NCBI GenBank assembly: GCA_902781305.1 | Contig: CACZIV010000007.1 | Coordinates: forward strand, 1 to 64,000 | DNA from: Pseudoselenomonas ruminantium | GTDB lineage: Bacteria; Bacillota; Negativicutes; Selenomonadales; Selenomonadaceae | Length of the DNA stretch: 64,000 nt | Direction: 5' to 3' | Part shown: positions 9,312-16,439 of the stretch, piece after piece | Layout of the letters: each line of letters opens with the position of its first letter | Position numbering within the stretch: the stretch's first letter is position 1 | Notes under the pieces: generated by a model | Database searches by the model: none | What the model was told of the DNA's origin: nothing | Seen by the model: only the letters and a program-made list of their open reading frames with translations | Translations under genes and position numbers: made by a program

Positions 9312-10069
9312 AACAAACTCCATACCAATTTGCCGATAAGCACGGTGGTCATAGCGATAAACAAGGGGCGTACATAACCGACGCCCTTTTTGAGTGCCAT
9401 ACTTGCGCCACAGTAAGCACCGGCAATCATAGCAAGCCCCATGGGAATCGCATGGGCAAAGTCAATCTGCCCAAAATAGCCAAAGAAAATCACCGCCGAA
9501 ATATTGCTGGCAAAATTAAGGGTACGGGCATTGGCCGCAGCGCCTAAAAAATCAAAGCCAACCATCAGGAGCCCAAAGAGCATAAAGGAACCGGCACCGG
9601 GCCCGAAAAAGCCATCGTAAAAGCCCAAGGAAAAGGCCACCACTCCCGCCAACAGCAGCATTCTTGTGGACAGGCCCGCATATTTATTTTCCCGACCCCA
9701 ATCCTTTTTAAAAATGCTGTAGAGCAGTACGGCTATCAGCATGACGACCACCAGCGGACGCAAAATTTCCGGCGGCAGAAGCTGTACGGTAAACACGCCC
9801 AAAGCCGAGCCGATAAAGGACAGCGGGAACAAGCGCCGCATCAGATAGCCGTCCACCTTCCCCGAACGCACAAAAGTGATGAAACTGGTAAAGCTGCCCA
9901 TGACCGCCGCGCACTTATTGGTTCCCAGCGCGAGCACCGGAGGCAGACCTGTCCACAAGAGCGCCGGTACGGAAATAAGGCCGCCGCCCCCTACAACAGA
10001 ATCAATAAAGGACGCCATAAAACCGAAAAAGACCAAAAAGGCCAGCGTTCCTGCATCCAAAAATTCCAT
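9308..10069 (-). CDS. TSUP (TauE/SafE, YfcA-like) sulfite/organic anion permease
   Basis: A 253-residue membrane protein with about eight helices. The GFMASFIDSVVGGGGLISVP motif near residue 17 is the hallmark of the TauE/SafE family (COG0730). A second family motif, FFGPGAGSFM, lies near 150. Family members export or import sulfite, sulfoacetate and related anions; the substrate cannot be told from sequence. It stands 11 bases downstream of the deformylase-like gene on the same strand, probably cotranscribed. Confidence 0.88.
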   Translation of the reverse strand: MEFLDAGTLAFLVFFGFMASFIDSVVGGGGLISVPALLWTGLPPVLALGTNKCAAVMGSFTSFITFVRSGKVDGYLMRRLFPLSFIGSALGVFTVQLLPPEILRPLVVVMLIAVLLYSIFKKDWGRENKYAGLSTRMLLLAGVVAFSLGFYDGFFGPGAGSFMLFGLLMVGFDFLGAAANARTLNFASNISAVIFFGYFGQIDFAHAIPMGLAMIAGAYCGASMALKKGVGYVRPLFIAMTTVLIGKLVWSLF

Positions 10070-10080
10070 AACCTTCTCCT

Positions 10081-10494
10081 TTAGATTAAAATACCCTGAC
10101 AGTGGTCGATTTCATGCTGGATAATCTCTGCCGTAAAGCCGGAGAACCGCTGCTTCTGCGGTTTGAATTTAATATCCCGATATTCCACTTCAATCCAGGT
10201 GTAGCGCTTGGCAGGTCGTTCCCCCAGCAGTGACAGACAGCCTTCCATGACTTCATTGCATTCATCCGAGTGTTTGACAATCTGCGGATTCAACATCGCC
10301 ACATTCTGTTTGCCCACCTGCACGGCAATAATGCTCTTGGCCACGCCAATCATATTGGCGGCCAGCCCTACACAAATCGCCTTATTCGCCTTGAGCGTAT
10401 CCAGCAAGTCCTCGGCCACAGCCTTATCCTTGCGGGTCGCAGGTTCAGCAACTTTCTGCAAAAAATCCGTATCCTTGATAATCGTCTTAACCAC
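10081..10494 (-). CDS. Peptide deformylase-like metalloprotein
   Basis: A 137-residue protein of the polypeptide deformylase family, which removes the N-formyl group from new proteins. Motif 2 EGCLSL and motif 3 QHEIDH (HExxH) supply the three metal ligands. Motif 1 reads GLAANMIG instead of the canonical GLAAPQ, so the catalytic glutamine is replaced by methionine. A subgroup with this change is common in Clostridia, to my knowledge, alongside a normal def. Whether it is an active deformylase is uncertain. A minus-strand promoter TTGTGA-N16-TATACT lies just upstream. Confidence 0.85.
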   Translation of the reverse strand: MVKTIIKDTDFLQKVAEPATRKDKAVAEDLLDTLKANKAICVGLAANMIGVAKSIIAVQVGKQNVAMLNPQIVKHSDECNEVMEGCLSLLGERPAKRYTWIEVEYRDIKFKPQKQRFSGFTAEIIQHEIDHCQGILI

Positions 10495-10561
10495 ATCTAT
10501 ACCTCATTTCATCCAGTATAATTCCTATTCATTTTATCACAATTTTTCCTCCCTCAAAACC

Positions 10562-10621
10562 TTTACATCTATCCAGCACTGTCCTACAATAGTTTACATA
10601 CATTTACAATCATGTTTACAT
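10562..10621 (+). promoter_or_regulatory. thrE promoter with repeated TTTACAT boxes
   Basis: The -35 TTTACA (10562-10567), a 17-base spacer and the -10 TACAAT (10585-10590) form a promoter. Directly downstream, TTTACAT or TTTACAA recurs at 10593, 10603 and 10615, spaced 10-12 bases apart (about one helical turn), which suggests an operator array. The azlD promoter at 15559 has the same two hexamers with the same spacing. Confidence 0.6.
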
Positions 10622-10643
10622 TTTTGGAGAGGGAAGGGATATT

Positions 10644-11972
10644 TTGAGTGACGACAAGGATGAAATACTAAACAAACCTTTTGCAGAAATTGGTGAAAAG
10701 CTGCACCTGCTTCTGCAGACGGGCGCACTGTTAATGGAAAACGGTGCGGACAGCGACCGCACAGTACGGGATATGCGGCGGGCTGCCGCCTTCATGGGTA
10801 TTGACAGCGAGCATATGCATCAGCATGTACTCTACACGACCTTGATGCTCAATGTCAGTGACAGCCGTCACTCCTATACGGAGTTTTGCAAGTATCAAAA
10901 ACATGGGATTAATATGACCACCCTGTCGGCGGTCAGCAAGCTGACCTGGCGGGCACTGGCACAAAACTACAGTCTGGAGGCCTTTCGGCGGCAGCTGAAC
11001 AATATCCGCAATCTGCCGCGGGCTTACCCGGTATGGCTGACCGCCTTAGGGGCTGGCGCGGCCTGCGGCGGCTTTTGTAAACTCTTTGGCGGCAGCTGGC
11101 TGGATTTTCTCCTGACGACAATCTGCTCCCTGTTAGGCTTTTATGTGCGGCGGCTTTGCACGGCGTATGCCTTCAACACCTACGCCACCATTGCCATTAC
11201 CTCCTTTGTAACGACCATTTTGGCCTGGAGCACCCAGTTTTTGACCGGCGGACTCAACTGGTATCCCCTGATTGCCTGCACCTTATTCCTCGTACCGGGC
11301 ATACCACTGATTAACGCCGTGGACGACCTGCTCAACAACTTCATTGTAGCGGGTATGACCCGCGCCATGCACACCGTACTGGTCGTCAGCAGTATGACCT
11401 TTGGCATTGTAATTGCCATCCGTCTTTGCGGCGTAACAGATTTTACCAGCGTTCAGCTGACGCCGGACACGGTGTATTTTTCCCAGGCAATAGCCGCCGC
11501 CATCGGCGCCGTGGGCTTTTCCATCATCTTCAATGTCCCGCCCCGAATTCTCCCCGTGGTGGCCGTGGGCGGCATCATCACCGTACTGATTCGCAATATC
11601 GTGGTACTGGAGTTCGGTTTTTCACAGACGGCAGGTTCGTTTTTGGGTGCTGCCGTAGTCGGACTTATCGCCTTAAAGGCTATCCACTGGTTCCATACGC
11701 CCAATATCGTCATCACCATTCCCTCGGCCATCCCCATGATTCCTGGGGTACTGCTTTACCGCCTGCTCTTTGCCCTGTTGAACCTTGATTTTATCACGAC
11801 CGAGGAATTTTTCATCAGCCTGCGAAGCGGCATCAATGCCATCACCATCATTATCGGCATTGCCGTAGGCGTAGCCATTCCCAATATCTTTATCCATCGC
11901 CAGATTGAACGGCGCAAGCAGGACAATGTACATAAATTGCTGGCGAAACGCTATGCCGAATCAGAAGATTAG
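10644..11972 (+). CDS. thrE: Threonine/serine exporter, ThrE family (fused N and C halves)
   Basis: Inner-membrane amino acid exporter of the ThrE/DUF1212-DUF3815 family (442 residues). The soluble N-terminal part (about 1-125) carries the family segment LLMENGADSDRTVRDMRR. About ten membrane helices follow, with FLVPGIPLINAVDD and a second SAIPMIPGVLLYR-type half, so both halves that are often separate genes are joined. The start is TTG 10644 after GGGAAGGG. azlC follows 14 bases later, making a likely amino acid export operon. Confidence 0.9.
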   Translation: MSDDKDEILNKPFAEIGEKLHLLLQTGALLMENGADSDRTVRDMRRAAAFMGIDSEHMHQHVLYTTLMLNVSDSRHSYTEFCKYQKHGINMTTLSAVSKLTWRALAQNYSLEAFRRQLNNIRNLPRAYPVWLTALGAGAACGGFCKLFGGSWLDFLLTTICSLLGFYVRRLCTAYAFNTYATIAITSFVTTILAWSTQFLTGGLNWYPLIACTLFLVPGIPLINAVDDLLNNFIVAGMTRAMHTVLVVSSMTFGIVIAIRLCGVTDFTSVQLTPDTVYFSQAIAAAIGAVGFSIIFNVPPRILPVVAVGGIITVLIRNIVVLEFGFSQTAGSFLGAAVVGLIALKAIHWFHTPNIVITIPSAIPMIPGVLLYRLLFALLNLDFITTEEFFISLRSGINAITIIIGIAVGVAIPNIFIHRQIERRKQDNVHKLLAKRYAESED

Positions 11973-11986
11973 AAAGAAGGGATTTT

Positions 11987-12706
11987 ATGACACTTACGAC
12001 CACAGACTCGCCTCGCCGGGAGGCTTTTGTAGACGGGATGCACGACGGCTTTCCCATCGCCCTTGGCTACTTCGTCGTAGCCTTTACCTTGGGCATTGCC
12101 GCCCGCAATGCAGGACTTACGCCCTTTGAAGGATTCCTGGCCAGCTTTTTCAACAATGCGTCAGCCGGTGAATACGCTGCCTTTACCATCATTGCCGCCG
12201 ATGCTCCGTATCTGGAACTAGCGATTATGACGCTGGTGGCCAACGCCCGCTACCTCCTGATGAGCTGCGTGGTCAGCCAAAAATTCGCCCCGGATACCAA
12301 CATTCTCCACCGCGTGCTGGTCGGTTTCGATATCACCGATGAAATCTTCGGCATCACCATCGCGAGAAAAGGCCCCTTGAATCCCTATTACAATTACGGC
12401 GCCATGAGCCTGGCCCTGCCGGGCTGGTCTGTCGGCACCGCCCTCGGCGTAATGGCAGGCAACCTCCTGCCTGTAGCCGCCGTCAGCGCCCTGAGCGTAG
12501 CCCTGTTCGGCATGTTCATCTGGGTAATCATCCCCCCCGCCCGCGATAACCGCATTATTGGCGCCCTCGTCGCCATCAGCTTTATCGCCAGCTTCGCCTG
12601 CGCCCACCTGCCTGTAATCAGCGACCTGTCCGGCGGCACACGAACGATTATCCTGACCGTAGCCATCGCCGCCATTGGCGCCATCCTGCACCCGGTAAAA
12701 GAATAA
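11987..12706 (+). CDS. azlC: AzlC family branched-chain amino acid exporter subunit
   Basis: A 239-residue membrane protein with the AzlC signature region GFPIALGYFVVAFTLGIAA (about 16-34) and the NARYLLMS segment. In Bacillus, AzlC and the small protein AzlD together export branched-chain amino acids and analogues. It is cotranscribed with thrE. Its expected partner is not adjacent: an azlD gene on the same strand lies 2.9 kb further on, behind two inverted genes. Confidence 0.92.
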   Translation: MTLTTTDSPRREAFVDGMHDGFPIALGYFVVAFTLGIAARNAGLTPFEGFLASFFNNASAGEYAAFTIIAADAPYLELAIMTLVANARYLLMSCVVSQKFAPDTNILHRVLVGFDITDEIFGITIARKGPLNPYYNYGAMSLALPGWSVGTALGVMAGNLLPVAAVSALSVALFGMFIWVIIPPARDNRIIGALVAISFIASFACAHLPVISDLSGGTRTIILTVAIAAIGAILHPVKE

Positions 12707-12740
12707 ACAACGAAAACGAAGCAAATGTGTATCGTAATAA

Positions 12741-12821
12741 GCCCGTGGGGGCTGACCGTGTTTTTCGTAGCGTTTGACAAGCCTGTCTCAGCGAAGAAAA
12801 ATATGGTCAGCCCCCACGGGC
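12741..12821. repeat. Long intergenic inverted repeat (17-bp perfect arms)
   Basis: GCCCGTGGGGGCTGACC at 12741-12757 pairs perfectly with 12805-12821. Inside, TTTTTC (12760-12765) can pair with GAAAAA (12795-12800), continuing the rod. It lies between the convergent azlC and symporter genes, where a bidirectional terminator is expected, but neither arm is followed by a T-run. The layout recalls the element at 1668-1871, although the sequence differs. Confidence 0.75.
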
Positions 12822-12847
12822 GCCTTTATACTAAGATGTTAATTTAA

Positions 12848-14473
12848 CTAGGAATGATAAACGGCCTCATCCACCTGCCCTTCCTGTTGTGCCACCAGAA
12901 AGGCCGAGGTAATATCCCCCACCACATTCTGCGCAGTTCCCGGCATATCAATAATCGGCTCAATCCCGATAAAGTGCATGACTGCCGTTCCCGGAATCCC
13001 CATGCTTTCGAGTACCGGTGGCATAACGAGCAGCCCCACACCGGTCATCGCCATCAGGAATTCAACGCAGAACAAAGAAAACAAAAAGTCCGCATCAATC
13101 GTTACCGAAAACGTGCAGGCCAGTACCATGGATATCACGGAAACATAATAGGCCGTACCATCCATATTGAACTGCATGCCCACCGGCACCGTAAACTTCA
13201 CAATCCGTTCATTCATGCCCAGTTTTTCCGTGCAAAATTTCAGCGTTGCCGGCAGGCAGGCACTGGAATTACTGCTCGAAAAAGGCAATGCGCTGAAACG
13301 CACCGTTTTTTGCAAAAAGGCCAGCGGCTGCCAGTGGGAAACGAAACAAACCAGCAGGGCCGATACAATGAAACTCAACGGCAGCCCCAACGCAATGACC
13401 AGAATCAGCCAGCCATAAGTCAGCAAGCCCACAGGCCCCATTTGCATAACCATTTTGACCGTGGATATGCCCACCAGAAAGGGCAGCAGGCAGCTTACCG
13501 TCTGAACCACATTCATGGTAAAGCTGCTCATAAAATTTACCCCTTCCCTGGCCCAATCCAGCTGTTCTCCCATCCGATTAAGGACAACGCCGCAAAAGCA
13601 GGCTAAAAACAACGTCTGCATGATGTTGTTATTGGCAAAGGGCGAAATCACATTTCCCGGGACAATGCCCGTAATCAGGGAATGAATCGTGAGTCCTGCA
13701 ACGGGTCCGGCCCCCTCATCAATCGTGAGCGTGGCCAAGAGTTCCGGCATCCCGCCCAAAAGATACCCTGCCAGCATCCCGACAGCCACAAAAAAACCTA
13801 ATTTGATTAGCGACCATATCACCACGCGCCAGCCAATACGCCCCAAATTGGTCGAATAGGACATACTGGAAATCCCTGAGATAACCGAAAAGAAAATCAT
13901 CGGCGCAATCGCCATCATTAGCGCACTGATAAATATCGACTGTATCGGTTCTATGATGATATTCTCCAACCAATTTTTAAACTCCGGAGCGGCGAAAAAA
14001 TACAACAGGGTTCCGGTCAAAGCCCCCAGTGCAAGACCATACAAAATTCTGCGCACTTCCTGATGCCCCGGGTCACGCAACCGGATGGTGATTGCATTTT
14101 CCCGTGTCCACCGTCTGCGGGTGTACTTCAGCTTCTTTTTATGTGCCTCCAATATCGCATAGCCAATCAGCTCATCCTCCGTGTCTTCATCTATGACCGT
14201 CAAAGGATTATAAGCTTCCCCTTTTGCTTTGAGGACAAGGCTCACCCGATGAAACCGTTTTTTCCAGGACAGGCTCATACTGAACGTTGCCGAATCTTCC
14301 GCATGTTTGACACAGCGCTGAAAGATTTCTTCTGCCAGAAGCTGCATCACATAGATTTCCCTTGGTTTTGCCTTTTCTCCGCTCAGACATTCTTCTATCC
14401 AGTCCATTGCCTGAGAAAAGGTTTCCAAGGACATAACAAAGTGTTTATCCGTTATTCGATTGTAATCAGCCAT
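12848..14473 (-). CDS. SLC1-type (DAACS) amino acid/dicarboxylate symporter with N-terminal GHKL-ATPase-like domain
   Basis: 541 residues. From about 150 to the end it is a sodium- or proton-coupled symporter of the GltP/GltPh family: SSSNSSACLPATL in hairpin 1, NMDGTAYY in helix 7, and DMPGTAQNVVGD in helix 8. In GltPh the last motif reads DMGRTMVNVTGD; the arginine that binds an acidic side chain is glycine here, so a neutral substrate is more likely than glutamate or aspartate. The first about 130 residues (LLAEEIFQRCVKHAED ... KGEAYNPL ... ENAITIRLRD) resemble an RsbW-type GHKL ATPase with an altered N-box, a regulatory-domain candidate. Its start overlaps the end of the upstream methyltransferase-like gene by 22 bases. 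Confidence 0.85.
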   Translation of the reverse strand: MADYNRITDKHFVMSLETFSQAMDWIEECLSGEKAKPREIYVMQLLAEEIFQRCVKHAEDSATFSMSLSWKKRFHRVSLVLKAKGEAYNPLTVIDEDTEDELIGYAILEAHKKKLKYTRRRWTRENAITIRLRDPGHQEVRRILYGLALGALTGTLLYFFAAPEFKNWLENIIIEPIQSIFISALMMAIAPMIFFSVISGISSMSYSTNLGRIGWRVVIWSLIKLGFFVAVGMLAGYLLGGMPELLATLTIDEGAGPVAGLTIHSLITGIVPGNVISPFANNNIMQTLFLACFCGVVLNRMGEQLDWAREGVNFMSSFTMNVVQTVSCLLPFLVGISTVKMVMQMGPVGLLTYGWLILVIALGLPLSFIVSALLVCFVSHWQPLAFLQKTVRFSALPFSSSNSSACLPATLKFCTEKLGMNERIVKFTVPVGMQFNMDGTAYYVSVISMVLACTFSVTIDADFLFSLFCVEFLMAMTGVGLLVMPPVLESMGIPGTAVMHFIGIEPIIDMPGTAQNVVGDITSAFLVAQQEGQVDEAVYHS

Positions 14474-15402
14474 ACGATTTTCTCATTCTTCATGTTATCC
14501 AACCGCTGCAGCTGCTGCTTATTCAAGCCCTTTTCGCTGTAAAGCGTTATCGGCTGGCTGAACAACGGAATGCGCTGCACCTTTAAGCCCTGCGCGGTAA
14601 TAAATTTTGTTGCTTCTTCATCACTAGCAAAAAACTTCTCATCGAAATCTGCATCCGCAATATCTTCATAGACCTTGGCCGATTCACGATAGACTTCACG
14701 GGCATGTTTCTCCCCATAAACCACTTTGGATGCATCCATGACAAAATCGCGGGCAGAAAAGTCCGTAGTAATATAGCAGCCGCCATGTTTTTGCAAAATA
14801 GCCTTGATATTCTGCAGGACGCTGGCCTGCTGTTCATGGGTCAGATACATCATCAGGCCGTCCATAGTAATGCAGACAGGTCCTTTCATCAAATCTGCCG
14901 CCGCCATCATCTGCTCCTTATCGGTTGCATCTGCGACTTCATACGAAGCCAGCTTCAGTTCATCAGGCTTCAGGCATTTTTTCAGATAATTGTTGCCATA
15001 GACTGCCACAGCCGGGAACTCCGCCCCGACAAACCGAATCCCATGCCGTGCCATATAAAGTCCACGGGAGGAAAAACCACAGGCAATGTCCATAACATTC
15101 TTATAACCATTTTGCCGGATATACTGATTGAGTGCGGCATAACGCATCTCATGGTAGAGCATATTCACCGGCTGCAGCGTATAAAAATTCTTGATTTTTC
15201 CCGTGAACAACAGATGCTGTTTACCCGTAGCCTTGGCATATTCAGCCGCCTCCGGCACACCGGCCTCCCGCAGCCAGAACAGCGACGTATAAGCCGTATA
15301 AGAAACCGGCTCAAATTCTGCAGCCCAGCTTTTTCCGCTCAGCAGCAGGAATACGCCTAAAATCAAAACAGACAGCCATCTGATTGGCAATAGTTTATTC
15401 AT
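14452..15402 (-). CDS. Exported SAM-methyltransferase-like protein
   Basis: A 316-residue protein of the leucine-carboxyl/O-methyltransferase-like fold (COG3315 type): DIACGFSSRGLYMA as SAM-binding glycine loop, VGAEFPAV as motif II, and VCITMDGLMMYL further on. The N terminus is a classical signal peptide (positive start MNKLLPIR, hydrophobic core, SWA-AEF cleavage site near residue 27). The start is ATG 15402 behind AAGGG; a longer reading would bury the signal peptide. A secreted methyltransferase fold is odd because SAM is cytoplasmic, so the true function may not be methylation. It is cotranscribed with the downstream symporter. Confidence 0.75.
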   Translation of the reverse strand: MNKLLPIRWLSVLILGVFLLLSGKSWAAEFEPVSYTAYTSLFWLREAGVPEAAEYAKATGKQHLLFTGKIKNFYTLQPVNMLYHEMRYAALNQYIRQNGYKNVMDIACGFSSRGLYMARHGIRFVGAEFPAVAVYGNNYLKKCLKPDELKLASYEVADATDKEQMMAAADLMKGPVCITMDGLMMYLTHEQQASVLQNIKAILQKHGGCYITTDFSARDFVMDASKVVYGEKHAREVYRESAKVYEDIADADFDEKFFASDEEATKFITAQGLKVQRIPLFSQPITLYSEKGLNKQQLQRLDNMKNEKIVWLITIE

Positions 15403-15424
15403 GTTCAACACACCCTTCCCTAAT

Positions 15425-15458
15425 AAAAAAACACCTTGTAAATATTTCGCCCAAGGTG
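15425..15458 (-). terminator. Terminator-like hairpin in the leader of the methyltransferase-like gene
   Basis: On the minus strand CACCTTG (15458-15452) pairs with CAAGGTG (15438-15432) and is followed by seven T, only 23 bases before the start codon. An intrinsic terminator inside a leader implies attenuation control, or termination of an upstream small transcript. A further GGCA-GGAGA-TGCC hairpin lies just before it. I could not match it to a known riboswitch class. Confidence 0.6.
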
Positions 15459-15558
15459 CCGGCATCTCCTGCCATCAGTAATTTTTATTTCATCAGCCTG
15501 CAGACTGTGTTCTTTTCTCTTTATATCCCTAATTCAAGCAAAGTGTTATTATTTTTTC

Positions 15559-15587
15559 TTTACAAATCCTCACCACACACCTACAAT
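15559..15587 (+). promoter_or_regulatory. azlD promoter
   Basis: TTTACA at 15559-15564, a 17-base spacer and TACAAT at 15582-15587. Both hexamers and the spacing equal those of the thrE-azlC promoter at 10562, consistent with coordinated expression of azlC and the detached azlD. Confidence 0.6.
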
Positions 15588-15619
15588 AAACACATATAAA
15601 TGAGGAAAGGACTCTTACT

Positions 15620-15928
15620 ATGAACCACGACATCTATATCTACCTGCTTGTTATGAGCGCTGTGACGCTGGCCATCCGCATATTGCCCGTCACCCTTATC
15701 CGCCGTCCCATCAAGAATCAATTTTTGCGGTCATTTCTGTTCTATGTCCCCTATGTGACATTGGCGGTCATGACCTTTCCCGCCATTATGGATGCCACGC
15801 GCAGCCCCTATGCGGGACTTTTGGCCCTCATTGTCGGCATTGGCCTTGCCTGGAAGGGATTCAGCCTGTTCAAAGTAGCAGCCGCCTGCTGCATGGTGGT
15901 CTTTGGCGTAGAACTGCTTATCTTATAA
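15620..15928 (+). CDS. azlD: AzlD family branched-chain amino acid exporter subunit
   Basis: A 102-residue protein with three to four membrane helices and the AzlD-type layout (AVTLAIRILPVTLIRR near 15-30, then FLFYVPYVTLAVMTFP). AzlD is the small partner of AzlC. It has its own promoter, a strong site (GAGGAAAGG), and is separated from azlC by an inverted two-gene unit. Confidence 0.85.
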   Translation: MNHDIYIYLLVMSAVTLAIRILPVTLIRRPIKNQFLRSFLFYVPYVTLAVMTFPAIMDATRSPYAGLLALIVGIGLAWKGFSLFKVAAACCMVVFGVELLIL

Positions 15929-15935
15929 CAAAAAA

Positions 15936-15970
15936 CAGCCCATGAAGCATATCCCTTGCTTCATGGGCTG
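15936..15970. terminator. Bidirectional terminator between azlD and the 94-residue gene
   Basis: 14-base perfect arms (15936-15949 with 15957-15970). Read on the minus strand it is followed by TTTTTT, so it is a strong terminator for the small minus-strand gene. For azlD it is followed only by TTCGTC. Confidence 0.85.
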
Positions 15971-15983
15971 TTCGTCTATTTAT

Positions 15984-16268
15984 TTAGGCAATCTGATACA
16001 CACGGGCATCAAAATTCTTCCAATAGCTCACGGCATCATCATAGGACAGAAGGTAGCGGTCCTCGACTTCGCTTCTCCCCAGCTCGATACCATAGCAGCA
16101 CTTAGCAAACACAGCTGCCTCTTTGTTGGCCACTTCACGGATAATCTCCCGCAGGGTATCTTCCACAAATGCCGTACGGGACTTCCACGCCGCCTGCTCC
16201 TTCAGATTATACTTGCCAGTCTTGAACTTAAACAACTTGTTGGTGGCACTATTCACCGCAACAATCAT
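15984..16268 (-). CDS. Small protein of unknown function (94 residues)
   Basis: A soluble-looking 94-residue protein (start MIVAVNSATNKLFKFKTGKY) with no membrane segment or signal peptide. I recognise no family. A strong site GGAGAGGAG, its own terminator and coding-like composition support a real gene. It is monocistronic. A region of about 170 bases separates it from panF, with AT-rich promoter-like sequence (TATATTATAG on the minus strand) and nothing else clear. Confidence 0.65.
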   Translation of the reverse strand: MIVAVNSATNKLFKFKTGKYNLKEQAAWKSRTAFVEDTLREIIREVANKEAAVFAKCCYGIELGRSEVEDRYLLSYDDAVSYWKNFDARVYQIA

Positions 16269-16439
16269 GGTTAATTTTTCTCCTCTCCAAACATCTTTTC
16301 CACAACATTATCCCATTAGTTTTCTATAATATACATCTTTATAAAAAATACGTTGTAATTTTACCCCAAAAATCCTAATTGCGCAAGTTATTTTTTGCAA
16401 TTTAACGTATATATGAGAATATTTTCCCCTATATACTTA

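Noticed and set aside
15430..15520. Possible fluoride-type riboswitch because of GGAGATG and TGATG segments in the minus-strand leader
   Set aside because: The segments are in the wrong order and the conserved pseudoknot parts are not present; kept only as an attenuator-like hairpin.
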